Positions 1 to 8,506 of a stretch of 64,000 bases of DNA are shown here, in pieces. The notes beneath the pieces were generated by a model. The model did not search any database, was not told the origin of the DNA, and worked only from the letters and a program-made list of their open reading frames with translations. The DNA comes from Bactericera cockerelli (taxonomy: Eukaryota > Arthropoda > Insecta > Hemiptera > Triozidae): NCBI GenBank assembly GCA_024516035.1, contig CM044959.1:12665902-12729901 (forward strand), written 5' to 3'. A program made the position numbers and the translations under genes. The first letter of the stretch is position 1. Each line of letters opens with the position of its first letter.

Positions 1-204
1 CTTATTTATTTATTTATCGTATGACTTTATTACACATCTCAAAGTGAGAAGACAGATGTAGTAAACTTGATCAGGAAATCTGATGGCAGTGATTGTCTGA
101 TCGCCAAAAATTGTCAGTACTTTAGCCGCATGTCAATGCGTTGCCCAGGGTGAACCACGAGGAGGCGTACTAACAATTCACCCCTTAAACTTGTGATATA
201 ATAT

Positions 205-420
205 AAGTCCCGGTAGCTCAGTGGTAAAGGCGGCACTCTGTGAATCCACAGGTTCCAGAGGTCGTGGGCTCGAAACCCAGCCGGGACATGACTAGTTATC
301 CTCCCATTTGGGATTTTTTCCACATAATAATATGTCTTGGGCTTACTGCTGGAATAATGGGACTTTAATAGTCCTTATCGGGCAGTATAAATAAGGCGAT
401 ATTATTATTATTATAATAAC
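205..420 (+). mobile_element. SINE S1, full copy (tRNA-derived)
   Basis: A tRNA-like head carries an A box (TAGCTCAGTGGTAAAGG) and a B box (GGGCTCGAAACCCAGCC). The body contains TATCCTCCCATTTGGGAT and GGGCAGTATAAATAAGGCGA and ends in an ATT/TAA repeat. Seven other full or partial S1 copies occur in this window, so it is a dispersed repeat and not a working tRNA gene. Confidence 0.85.
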
Positions 421-453
421 ACGAATAAACATGTTTATTTTCTTTTGTTTCAG

Positions 454-516
454 ACAACCTTTCGCCCTGTCACTGCCTTCACTTTTACGGTGGCGTTCTT
501 CACTTTTTGTTTAAAT
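454..516 (+). CDS. internal exon of the long-intron membrane protein gene
   Basis: A 63-base exon lies between a strong acceptor (a pyrimidine tract ending TTTGTTTCAG) and a strong donor (AAT|GTAAGT). Read in phase 0 it gives 21 residues, TTFRPVTAFTFTVAFFTFCL plus N, a hydrophobic stretch that fits part of a membrane span. The phase matches the next candidate exon at 24327, giving a continuous reading into SYSLMCVISLYQEYK. Together they look like a final transmembrane helix that leads into a basic cytoplasmic start. Upstream exons would lie outside the window. The link to the exon 23.8 kb downstream is inferred from phase and character only. Confidence 0.5.
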
Positions 517-567
517 GTAAGTATTTAGTTCTTTATATTTATGAAACTTTTAATAATAATAATCTTA

Positions 568-800
568 CCTCCGTGGCGTAACGGTTATGACTACTGCCCA
601 TAGTCCAGAGATCCTGAGTTCAATCCCTGGTCGGAGCACACTTTTCACACAGAAAATTCTGATCCCTCCGTATATGTGAGGCTGGCATTTCCGGCCCTAC
701 CCAGGCTGGGTGATGTTCATGTGGGTAGCTGGTACGATTCCCGGCGAATGGAGGGTAAAACCTCCGTCCTGATCCAGGACGTTAAATCAAATAAAATCGT
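568..800 (+). mobile_element. SINE S4, full copy (tRNA head, shared body)
   Basis: The head CTCCGTGGCGTAACGG ... GAGTTCAATCCCTGG is tRNA-like. The body (CCCAGGCTGGGTGATG ... GCGAATGGAGGGTAA ... GACGTTAAA) is nearly the same as the body of the 5S-rRNA-headed family S5 seen at 17629 and elsewhere. Confidence 0.75.
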
Positions 801-816
801 TAGAAAGGGCCAAATG

Positions 817-902
817 TGCCAAAACCAATTAACCTCAACCATGAGGTTGAACAACGTCGACCCTGCTTGAGTGGGATAAGACAGAGTAAAAGAAGAATAA
901 GA
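817..902 (+). mobile_element. 82-bp repeat K, copy 1
   Basis: This matches the insertion at 16307-16388 on the opposite strand. It starts with TGCCAAAACCAATTAACC, contains the small palindrome CTCAACCATGAGGTTGA, and ends in a purine-rich AAAGAAGAATAAGAAT tail. Confidence 0.65.
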
Positions 903-904
903 AT

Positions 905-1010
905 AATCTTACCTGAAATTACCGACCTCAATAGCTCGATCGGTAAGGCGTGGGATAAACCGGAGATCGGTGGATCGAGTCCCAAGTTCAGAAAAGATCT
1001 ACATTAAACG
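905..1010 (+). mobile_element. SINE S6, diverged 5' part
   Basis: The head GACCTCAATAGCTCGATCGG ... TCGAGTCCCAAGTTCAG is the diverged counterpart of the tRNA-like heads at 50975 and 52865. Confidence 0.55.
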
Positions 1011-1065
1011 TATTCCAAAGATTTATAATAAGTAATTATTGATATCTAATAAAAAAAAAAGAATA

Positions 1066-1193
1066 TACTGCCAATTATGGACACAATACTTCCTCATGAT
1101 TGGTTCACATTGTATAAAATCTCAAAATTGACAAGTATATACATATACAATTTGAACCAATCACGAGGAAGTATTGTGTCCATAATTGGCGGT
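1066..1193 (+). mobile_element. mini foldback element (family E ends)
   Basis: Arms of about 47 bases at 1066-1112 and 1146-1193 are near-perfect inverted repeats (ATACTGCCAATTATGGACAC facing its complement) around a spacer of about 33 bases. The same terminal sequence ends the larger family E copies near 34735 and 59345, so this is probably an internally deleted, two-ended derivative. Confidence 0.7.
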
Positions 1194-1329
1194 ATTTTTT
1201 AATATATATCAAAATATTTGAGAGGTATTCTTAGAAGCATGAATTAAATATAGGAAAAATACCTTTATAAATTAGTAATAATAAATAAATGGAAAATATC
1301 ATGAAATATTCCAAAAAGATATAAAGAGA

Positions 1330-1516
1330 AGTTGCAAATATCTCTCTCTGTCTCTCTTTCTCTATCTCTTTATCTCTCTCTTTCTCTGTCACCATCTCTC
1401 TCTCTCTCTCTTTCTCTCTCCTCTCTATTTCTCTCTCTATCTCTCTTTTTCTTTCTCTCTCTTTTTCTCTCTCTCTTTCTATGTCTCTCTCTCTCTCTCT
1501 TTCTCTCTCTTTTTCT
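1330..1516 (+). repeat. CT-rich polypyrimidine tract
   Basis: CTCTCT/TTTCTC simple sequence. Open reading frames across it are low-complexity artefacts. Confidence 0.9.
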
Positions 1517-1741
1517 CCGCTTTAGCGACGTATCTGGTTGACAGATATTAAAAGTAACATGAAATGCTGTTTCAGAACATGCATACATTAAATTTGCACA
1601 CTCACGAACATGGTATATGAATAATAAAACAAAATACATTCCTAGTGATGATGGCTTGTATGAGCGTAATCCAAAGTATAAAATAGAATTATATTCGAGT
1701 GTGTAATATAAAATATAACATGTAGTATATAACTATAATAT

Positions 1742-2394
1742 ACAGGGTGTCCTAATATAACCAAGACATTCATATAACTCGAGAACTAATAAGGATAGAA
1801 ATTTATTGGTTTCTGTAGTTTTCGTAACTTTTTGGGGGACATCTTATGATGACTGGCACAAATTTCCCAAGGTTGTACTTCAAAGTTATTTCTAGGTCAA
1901 CTTTAGAATAGTGAATTTTTGTTTGAACATAAACCTTTGTAATTAAATGGAAAACCGGGAAAATATTTTATGAAAAAGTGATTTTTATCATTTTTTATTT
2001 ATTTATTTACACTTTATTTTTTTATACAAGACAAACAACAATAAATAATTCACAGAGATAAAAAATTAACAATATATACAAATAAAATATATATAAAAAA
2101 AATTACATTTAAATGTTCAATTGTCTTGTAATCCGGGGCGAAGTTAATGCCAAGTTGCAAAAAATCTAAATTTCACGGAGAATCTGAAAATGGAATGAAT
2201 TCCTTCTTGATCTATTTAAAATTCTAAAGATGACCTGGAAATAACCTAGATAGACCTTCTTAGATTTGTGAAGGTTTCATCATTAGGATGTCTCCCAAAA
2301 AAGTTAGCAAAATAACCGAAGGCACGATCTTTCTATCTTTATTAGTTTTCGAGATATTTAAATGGCCCGATTATTTTTCGACACCCTCCTGTAT
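1742..2394 (+). mobile_element. foldback/MITE G with long imperfect inverted ends
   Basis: The left end ACAGGGTGTCCTAATATAAC and the reverse of the right end (ACAGGAGGGTGTCG...) lead into matching arms of about 115 bases. These share CTCGAGAACTAATAAGGATA / CTCGAAAACTAATAAAGATA and TTTTTGGGGGACATC / TTTTTTGGGAGACATC. Short terminal CAGGGTG motifs recur in elements F, H and J. No coding capacity is visible. Confidence 0.6.
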
Positions 2395-2399
2395 GTTAA

Positions 2400-3395
2400 C
2401 CAAGAGTATACATAAAATAGAATAATATAAATATTTAAACATAATAGGTAATATCTAAATACAATACATATATAGCTTATGACACATGGAGTATTACCTA
2501 CTATATTTTATAGTGTATGTACTAAAATATGCGACATTTCAGAATTTATTATTGTTTTATATATTTACATGATAGAACAGTGGTGGATAGATAAGGGTGA
2601 AAGCGTGGTTTGAATATATTAAAATCACATACTTATTTTTATTAATTGTTTGTTTTTCTCTCATCATTCATGTATCAAACTTAACGCCCTTTCAACTATA
2701 ACACAGTCTTCCAAGAATTATAAAAAATTCTCAAAATTTGTGTGCTTACCTTTCTTTTATAGGAACTGGTTGTTACCAATAATATATTACGGCTTAAACT
2801 TTAACACACATATTTTCAAATTTTCATCAAATTTACGTAGGTTGGTTCACGAGATATACACGAAAAAGTTAGAGGTCAGGCGCAACGTCTTTATCTCCAA
2901 GATCCGCTAGTTCTAAGTTGATGAACTTAAAACGGGAACATTTCCAATACGTCTCCTATATGATTGTATTTCGTTGAAATCCGTTCAGTAGTTTCTGAGA
3001 TTTCCGCATTGCAAGAAATGCTAATAACAGACCAACCGACAGTTACTCAAAAGGTTATGACATGTCCAGAAATATGAAATTTATTGAAATCGGAGTAAAT
3101 ATTTGAGTTTATATAGAAAATGATTTGTTTGTGTGTGTGTATGTTTAATCGCGTAAAACTCGAGAACCACTAGTTGGATTGAGCTGAAATTTTGCATGGT
3201 TTTTTTTTTTTTTTTTTTTATTTTTTTTACGAATTTACGGGGTCCAACCCCATTTGCAGAAGCTAAGGAAATCTCCTTTGGCAACTGCTTAAGGTAAAAA
3301 AAAAATGTTAATAAAATATTTTGTATTACTTTGTAACTGATGTTGTCAAAAACTGTTGTGGACTGGAGTGGAAAGGTCCATGATGTTTACAAAAG
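2400..3395. other. non-coding AT-rich stretch with family E relics
   Basis: No gene is recognisable. Bases 2780-3060 resemble the interior of family E (GTTCACGAGATATA, AAAAAGTTAGAGGTCAGG, then a phrase related to GATGAATTTAACATGAGACC). A 19-base T run lies at 3200-3220. Confidence 0.5.
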
Positions 3396-4030
3396 TTAAA
3401 GGGAGGATAGATTTTTCAATTGGAGGATCTTGCTCTTGAAGTTGCTCATGCTATCACAAAATAAGTCGAGGGATGGGTCCAGATCACAGGCTATATTATA
3501 GAGTCTCATGAGTCTATTTATGGGTTGATGGAATGTATAGTTTTTAGTGCAATTTTTTTCCATGAATAGAGCTTTGTTTCTAGTCGATTTATTATTAATT
3601 CTAAAATGTAAATTGTTTAAAAAGTCTGGTAGATGGGTTTTGCTATTAAGTATTTTGAATAATAATACCATATTGTTTACTGATCTCCTGTGTTCTAGTG
3701 TGTCGATGTTATTAAGTTTCATAATATCTATGTAATTGTGATTCAGGATAGCTGTTTTTTGTTTGAAAGCTAGAGATCTTAAAAATGCACGCTGAACGGA
3801 TTCAATTAAGGAGATGTGAATTTTATAATAGGGTGACCACACAGGAGAGGCGTATTCGAGAATGGAGCGAATGAAAGTATAATACATGATTTTGTAAGTA
3901 GTGGGGTCTTTAAATTCTTTTGAATTTCTGTTTATGAAACCTAGTATTTTAAAGGCTTTCTTAGTGATAAGATTGTAGTGCTCATTAAAACAAAGTTCGT
4001 TGTTCATGGACCAATGACATGGTTACCATT
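3396..4030 (-). pseudogene. 3' relic of a Jockey-like non-LTR retrotransposon (RT thumb)
   Basis: A 203-residue open frame on the minus strand encodes the region after the polymerase core of a non-LTR reverse transcriptase: ITKKAFKILGFINRNSKEF, then IRSILEYASPVWSPYY and LIESVQRAFLRSLAF. These match the conserved tail (LEYAS-VWSPYY, IE-VQR-FLR) seen in Jockey and related elements. The fingers/palm domain with its YADD motif and the endonuclease are missing, so the copy is truncated at its 5' side. It lies about 90 bases from, and facing away from, the I-clade insertion at 4114. It keeps an uninterrupted frame and so is not very old. Confidence 0.8.
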
Positions 4031-4100
4031 GACAGGCTCAGAACCGTCATGCACTAAAAAGTCCATCTTTTGAAAGTTGAGCTTTCCAAAGAGCTTATTC

Positions 4101-4113
4101 AATATCTTCCGAA
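4101..4113 (+). repeat. target-site duplication, left copy
   Basis: AATATCTTCCGAA occurs here and again at 5837-5849, exactly flanking the I-clade retrotransposon copy. Confidence 0.9.
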
Positions 4114-5559
4114 TTAAATTGGGTTAATCATTTGAAATATACAAAAAATAAATGTCTTAGAGCCATGAGAATATTAAAGGTAATCAGTAAACAGTCCTGG
4201 GGCGCAGACAGGAAAATCCTCACTACCCTATACAAAGCACTCATAAGATCGAGGCTTGAATATGGGGCCCTCATATATAATTCCGCCTCGGACAATACTC
4301 TAAAAATGTTAAATTCTATACAAAACCAATGCATGAGAATCGCCACCGGAGCATTCTGCACGACACCAATACAAGCCCTCCAAATCGAAACCAATGAGCC
4401 GCCATTAAACGTTAGAAGGAAAACTTTAGCTGTCAACTATGCAGTTAAAGCTCTAAGTATGTTAGATCACCCGTGCTACAAACTCCTTAAATTTCCCAGA
4501 TACCTACAAAAGTGTAAAGACAAGAAAATAATTTCGACAACCGTGTTTCTGGAAGACTACACTCTCTATTTTAATAAAATCCACCAGCTGACCCACCAGA
4601 TTCCACCACCTTGGACAAAAAATAGCATATCGTGCAATTTTTCTCTAAATATCCACGCCAAAAAACTTACAAGTCCACAAGTTATCAAGTCACACTTCTC
4701 GTCTCTTCTACAAAACTACGACACTTACACTCACATCTACACTGATGGCTCCAAGGACCAGAACAACGCAGGATGTGCCTTCACTATACCTAACCAGCAA
4801 ATCACCAGAATGTTCCGACTGGACCCGATATCAAGCATTTACGCCTGTGAACTATACGCCATATACTCTGCCTTGAAATATATAAATGACGAAGAAAATT
4901 ATATTTCACAAAATAATTACGTCATCATATCCGATTCACAAGCCGCCCTACAAGCAATTTCCAATTTCTTCCAAATTAAAAATCAATTACTCATGGAGAT
5001 TCAAACTCTCACCGATCATCTCCACCTGTCAAGAAAACAAGTCTCCTTCCTATGGTGCCCAAGTCACTGCGGGATCCAAGGGAATGAAATTGTAGACCGA
5101 GCAGCAAAGGAGTCTCTCACCGCCCCCAACATACCTTCCTACGAGAACCTTCTACCCAGCGACCTCACCCAATATCTCAAACACCAAACCTTCAAACACT
5201 GGAGAGAAACTTTTCGCCAAATATCCATAAAAATATCCGAAATAAAACCTATTCCAGCTACATGGCAGTCCTCCTTTCAAAAATCACGCCTTACTGAAAC
5301 AACCCTCGCAAGACTGAGAACAGGACACAGCCGTCTCACCCACCAACACCTCCTCAGAAGAGAAGACCCTCCAGACTGTCCGTGTGGCGAGCGCCTTACA
5401 ATAAAACACTTGCTAGTCTCCTGCACCCTCCACTCAGTCGCACGGAACCAGATATTTCCAATCAGCCAACAGACCATAGGACAATTGCTTCAGGACTCAG
5501 ACGATCAAATCCATAAAGTTATGTCTTTTATACAGAGAGCCCGAATCCAAGGATTATAG
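4114..5559 (+). CDS. RT thumb + RNase H + zinc knuckle, I-clade ORF2 (5' truncated)
   Basis: The frame is open from the insertion junction itself (LNWVNHLKYTKNKCLRAM) to the stop, about 481 residues. The N-terminal part is the end of the reverse transcriptase (LTTLYKALIRSRLEYGALIY). An RNase H domain follows with all expected acidic positions: IYTDGSK, CELYAIYSAL, ISDSQAAL and WCPSHCGIQGNEIVDRAAK. The tail has RLRTGHSRLTHQHLLRRE and a Cys/His knuckle (CPCGERLTIKHLLVSC), a layout typical of I-clade elements. RNase H would remove RNA from the RNA/cDNA hybrid. Lacking endonuclease and polymerase palm, this copy cannot move by itself. It has no internal stops, so insertion was recent. Confidence 0.9.
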   Translation, partial: LNWVNHLKYTKNKCLRAMRILKVISKQSWGADRKILTTLYKALIRSRLEYGALIYNSASDNTLKMLNSIQNQCMRIATGAFCTTPIQALQIETNEPPLNVRRKTLAVNYAVKALSMLDHPCYKLLKFPRYLQKCKDKKIISTTVFLEDYTLYFNKIHQLTHQIPPPWTKNSISCNFSLNIHAKKLTSPQVIKSHFSSLLQNYDTYTHIYTDGSKDQNNAGCAFTIPNQQITRMFRLDPISSIYACELYAIYSALKYINDEENYISQNNYVIISDSQAALQAISNFFQIKNQLLMEIQTLTDHLHLSRKQVSFLWCPSHCGIQGNEIVDRAAKESLTAPNIPSYENLLPSDLTQYLKHQTFKHWRETFRQISIKISEIKPIPATWQSSFQKSRLTETTLARLRTGHSRLTHQHLLRREDPPDCPCGERLTIKHLLVSCTLHSVARNQIFPISQQTIGQLLQDSDDQIHKVMSFIQRARIQGL

Positions 5560-5635
5560 ATAGTTTAGAATATTCATTATTATTAATATATTTGTACTTT
5601 TATACCAGGACACTTGTGAGATGGGATAATTACAT

Positions 5636-5726
5636 TAAAAAAAAAAAAAAAAAAAACCCAATCATTCTAGCCCACAATGATCTGACCAAACGCAGGTCAC
5701 TTGTGAGATAAAATGATTTTATTTTC

Positions 5727-5758
<32 letters not shown>

Positions 5759-5836
5759 GAAACTTCCCATCCCACAATGGCCTGAGATGCTAAATTGGGA
5801 ATTTAAATATTGTACCTTAAAAAAAAAAAAAAAAAA
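5636..5836 (+). repeat. three A-tailed 3'-end segments in tandem
   Basis: A runs end at about 5656, 5753 and 5836. Each is preceded by a short segment with CACTTGTGAGAT or a degenerate form of it (CACAATGGCCTGAGATG). All lie inside the single target-site duplication. Confidence 0.75.
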
Positions 5837-5849
5837 AATATCTTCCGAA
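5837..5849 (+). repeat. target-site duplication, right copy
   Basis: AATATCTTCCGAA directly after the last A run. It pairs with 4101-4113. Confidence 0.9.
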
Positions 5850-6835
5850 GTACATGTCCAATTGAGCTGAACTTTAGTACGGCTCCTAATGGCATTGTAT
5901 AAGAGCTATTGAAATTTATAAGAGCTACGTCCATTTTTTTTAAAGTTGAGCTTTTTGACTCTCAAATCTGGATATCTTATTCTTCTATCGTGGAAAATTA
6001 AAACTGCTTTTTCTGTTATTGAATTACACGTCGGCCATGCCTCTAAAAAACTCACCTGCGCCGCAAGCCTAGCTGTAACGCGACTAGTTTATTTATATTT
6101 GAATACAAAAACGAAAACAGTACTTCCAATATTAAATATTATTGGAAGTAATAAAAGTATAGGCAGAATGATTAGGTTCGGGTATAAAAAGAAAGAAAAA
6201 ATAATTGCCGACGGGTGAAGATTCCCCATCTATTTGTTCGACGCTCTCGTATTTATCGTGATGGTAAAGTCTCGAATGACGGAAAATTTTACGGGCATAA
6301 TAATAATACAGGCATAATGGATCGTAAAACACACACACGGGTCTTAATAGCTTGACTCAGAGCTCATCATGAGTTAGAAAGGCTTTTAGACTGCTTTTAA
6401 TATTATTTCTTCTAAATAAGTACAGGATGGCCCTAGAGTTATGTTCGCCAGAAATAATTTTGTTGATATTTGAAATGCTTAGAAAAAAAACACAGTCATG
6501 AGTTTCTTTATTTCAAATTGTGGTTATTTTAATACTATTTCTTGTATACTGGGTCTCATTGAACCAAGGAAAATAAATTTGGAACTATAATATTATAATA
6601 CCCGGGTACACGTCAGATAGCAGGGTAAAACGAGTATCCACGTATTACCCGAATACCCGGAAATCATCAGAAGTATAATAGGGAAGTTAAAACCAAAATA
6701 GAATCATTGGACATGAGACGAGCCTAGACACTGAATCTGTGCATTCCTATAGTATAAATTAAGTTAGGAGACTTTAAAGTTAATTTTTTATTGAAGAAAA
6801 CTTAAAGTCTAAGGGATTACTTGCAAATTGAAAAA
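5850..6835. other. non-coding interval
   Basis: AT-rich DNA with no supported gene, plus short self-similar patches (AGTTGAGCTTT at 4076 and 5942). Confidence 0.4.
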
Positions 6836-7040
6836 TAATGTATGACTGATTCATACATTTTTTTTCCACGGACAGACGGACGGACGAACAGACAGACAGA
6901 CGCACGGACCAATGGCTGAAAACAACTTTTTTGGTATCCTGAGGCTATGATTCGTCCAGAAATGAGAAAAACTGGGTATTTCAAATTTTCGACGAATACA
7001 ATACTTTCCTTATTATAGGATAAGGAAAGTAAAAAACATT
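6836..7040 (+). mobile_element. family D terminal fragment
   Basis: ACGGACGGACG ... CCAATGGCTGAAAACAACTT ... TTTTCGACGAATACAATACT matches the outer arm of the foldback element at 13861-14985. It ends in the small palindrome TTTCCTTATTATAGGATAAG. Confidence 0.6.
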
Positions 7041-7370
7041 TCCACCATCAAAACCACGAGAAACGAACGTCAAGAACCTTTATTTGAAAACGCCTTTCCA
7101 CCCTGTTACACAATTTTTGGCGGCGTAATGAGAATAACAAAGAATTTCGTGACCTATATGACGAACCAAATATTGTAGCAAAATTAAGATAGACAGGTGA
7201 TGACAGGTCATATTTTACGAAGAGATGACGAGGCATTGTTGTTGTTGTTGGAAAAACCTGGAATGCAAATGTTGATGGTAAAAGAAGAATAGGATGTCCA
7301 AAGTTACGCTGGAAAGATCAAATATAAAGAAAAATATCGCCATAGACCATAATAAGAACAAATTAATTAA

Positions 7371-7560
7371 TAAAAATCTGGTGTGATACCACACAACTTT
7401 CCTTATCCCCCGAAAATAAGTCAACTTACGCCACTGGTGACTCAACGGTAAGCGATAGCAAAAAGTTATTGCCAAATTCGTAATAAGCACCTTAAACCAT
7501 CTAGGATTAATAATAAAAAAGTTAGTCAGAGCGGGTAACCTCAAAATACCGGTAAATTGG
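7371..7560 (+). mobile_element. family D inner-arm fragment
   Basis: GGTGTGATACCACACAACTT and CACTGGTGACTCAACGGTAA are the inner-arm sequences of the 14591 arm. Confidence 0.6.
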
Positions 7561-7739
7561 GGCCGAGGTCCGGAAAGTTCAAGATATTAAAAAAATGATT
7601 AGAGTAGACCCCTATTATTTTTTTTTATTGTATTGGTATTGACATACGTAGGGCTGTCGGCTACGAAAACTCTTTGTCACTGCGACCTTGAATAGATGAT
7701 CTTTTGTGACATGCCCCTGTAACTCTAAAAGAGATCAAA

Positions 7740-7924
7740 GCTATTAATGTAGCTTAAGATTCTTTTAGACTGGTTTCGGCATCTTCTTTAGGTGTTAGAA
7801 TCAGCCTTGAGAAGTGTTTCAGACGAGTGTGAGAGGCTGCTCCATATTCACAGAGAATGTGTTTTGCTGTCTCTGGGGCCTCTTTACAGAGACTGCGTTT
7901 TGGGTATGAGCGATGTCCATTTGT
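7740..7924 (-). pseudogene. relic of a retrotransposon C-terminal zinc knuckle
   Basis: On the minus strand, immediately after the GILT-like stop codon, a frame reads CKEAPETAKHILCEYGAASH followed by TRLKHFSRLI. This resembles the ETAEHILCEC-type knuckle at the end of many insect non-LTR ORF2 proteins. No other domain remains. It probably lies in the 3' untranslated region of the host gene. Confidence 0.5.
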
Positions 7925-8110
7925 TTAGACGGTAGTTGACATAGTTGTTAAATATTCCAAATAGCTTGTTCCATTTTGAATATCGATCAACTCCTCGGCA
8001 GTGGAAGGCTGAGTCTCTGCGTATCTGCACTCTTTAGGTTTACGACCTCTGAGTGCCAGGCAGAAGAAATGTAGAAGATGGTTCATGACACGGTATCCCC
8101 TCCTATATGT
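7925..8110 (-). CDS. GILT-like gene, exon 5 (3' terminal)
   Basis: The acceptor TTTTTCTCCACAG precedes ACATATAGG. The frame runs TYRRGYRVMNHLLHFFCLAL to a TAA at 7927-7925. The LLHFFC ... KPKEC part fits the GILT C-terminus. The last 30 or so residues (STAEELIDIQNGTSYLEYL...) do not, and may be read-through into transposon-derived sequence. Confidence 0.75.
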   Translation of the reverse strand, partial: TYRRGYRVMNHLLHFFCLALRGRKPKECRYAETQPSTAEELIDIQNGTSYLEYLTTMSTTV

Positions 8111-8465
8111 CTGTGGAGAAAAATAAATCAGTAGGTATAATCAGTATAAACAGAAAAGTGAGAAGTTGTACTAGATGTACATGACAATAGATCTCATTAT
8201 TTAGTCACCACGTAACTGTAAGGAGTTATTCAAATGAAACTGTGTAATAAAGTCATACGATGAATAAATAAATGTCACTTACGTCATCAAGAACCACGTA
8301 GGGGAAGTATTGAAACATGTGAGCGGGTGTTCTATTTCCGTAGCGGGTCAACACTTCGGGGCCCTTCTGTTTCACACAACGGTCTATATAGAAGTTTTTT
8401 CCGGCACACTGAAATAAAATAATACCATAGTTAACACACACTTGTCTTTCTCTCTCACCCACCCA

Positions 8466-8506
<41 letters not shown>

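Larger units (their letters stand above)
4114..5836 (+). mobile_element. 5'-truncated I-clade non-LTR retrotransposon with 13-bp TSD
   Basis: The insertion is bounded by a perfect 13-base target duplication. It carries the 3' part of the polymerase/RNase H ORF, and its 3' end contains three successive A runs (about 5636, 5728 and 5819), spaced about 91 bases apart. The segments between the A runs are related (GGACACTTGTGAGATGGGAT and AGGTCACTTGTGAGATAAAA). The 5' truncation is at codon level inside the RT thumb, the usual outcome of incomplete reverse transcription. Confidence 0.92.

Noticed and set aside
205..300. Functional tRNA gene
   Set aside because: The A and B boxes are real but the cloverleaf arms are not maintained, and the sequence continues into the SINE S1 body found at eight sites. 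The same holds for the heads of S2, S3, S4, S6, S7 and S8.
2650..2910. 86-residue ORF
   Set aside because: It lies in family E-like non-coding repeat sequence, with no domain and no repeat-independent coding signal.
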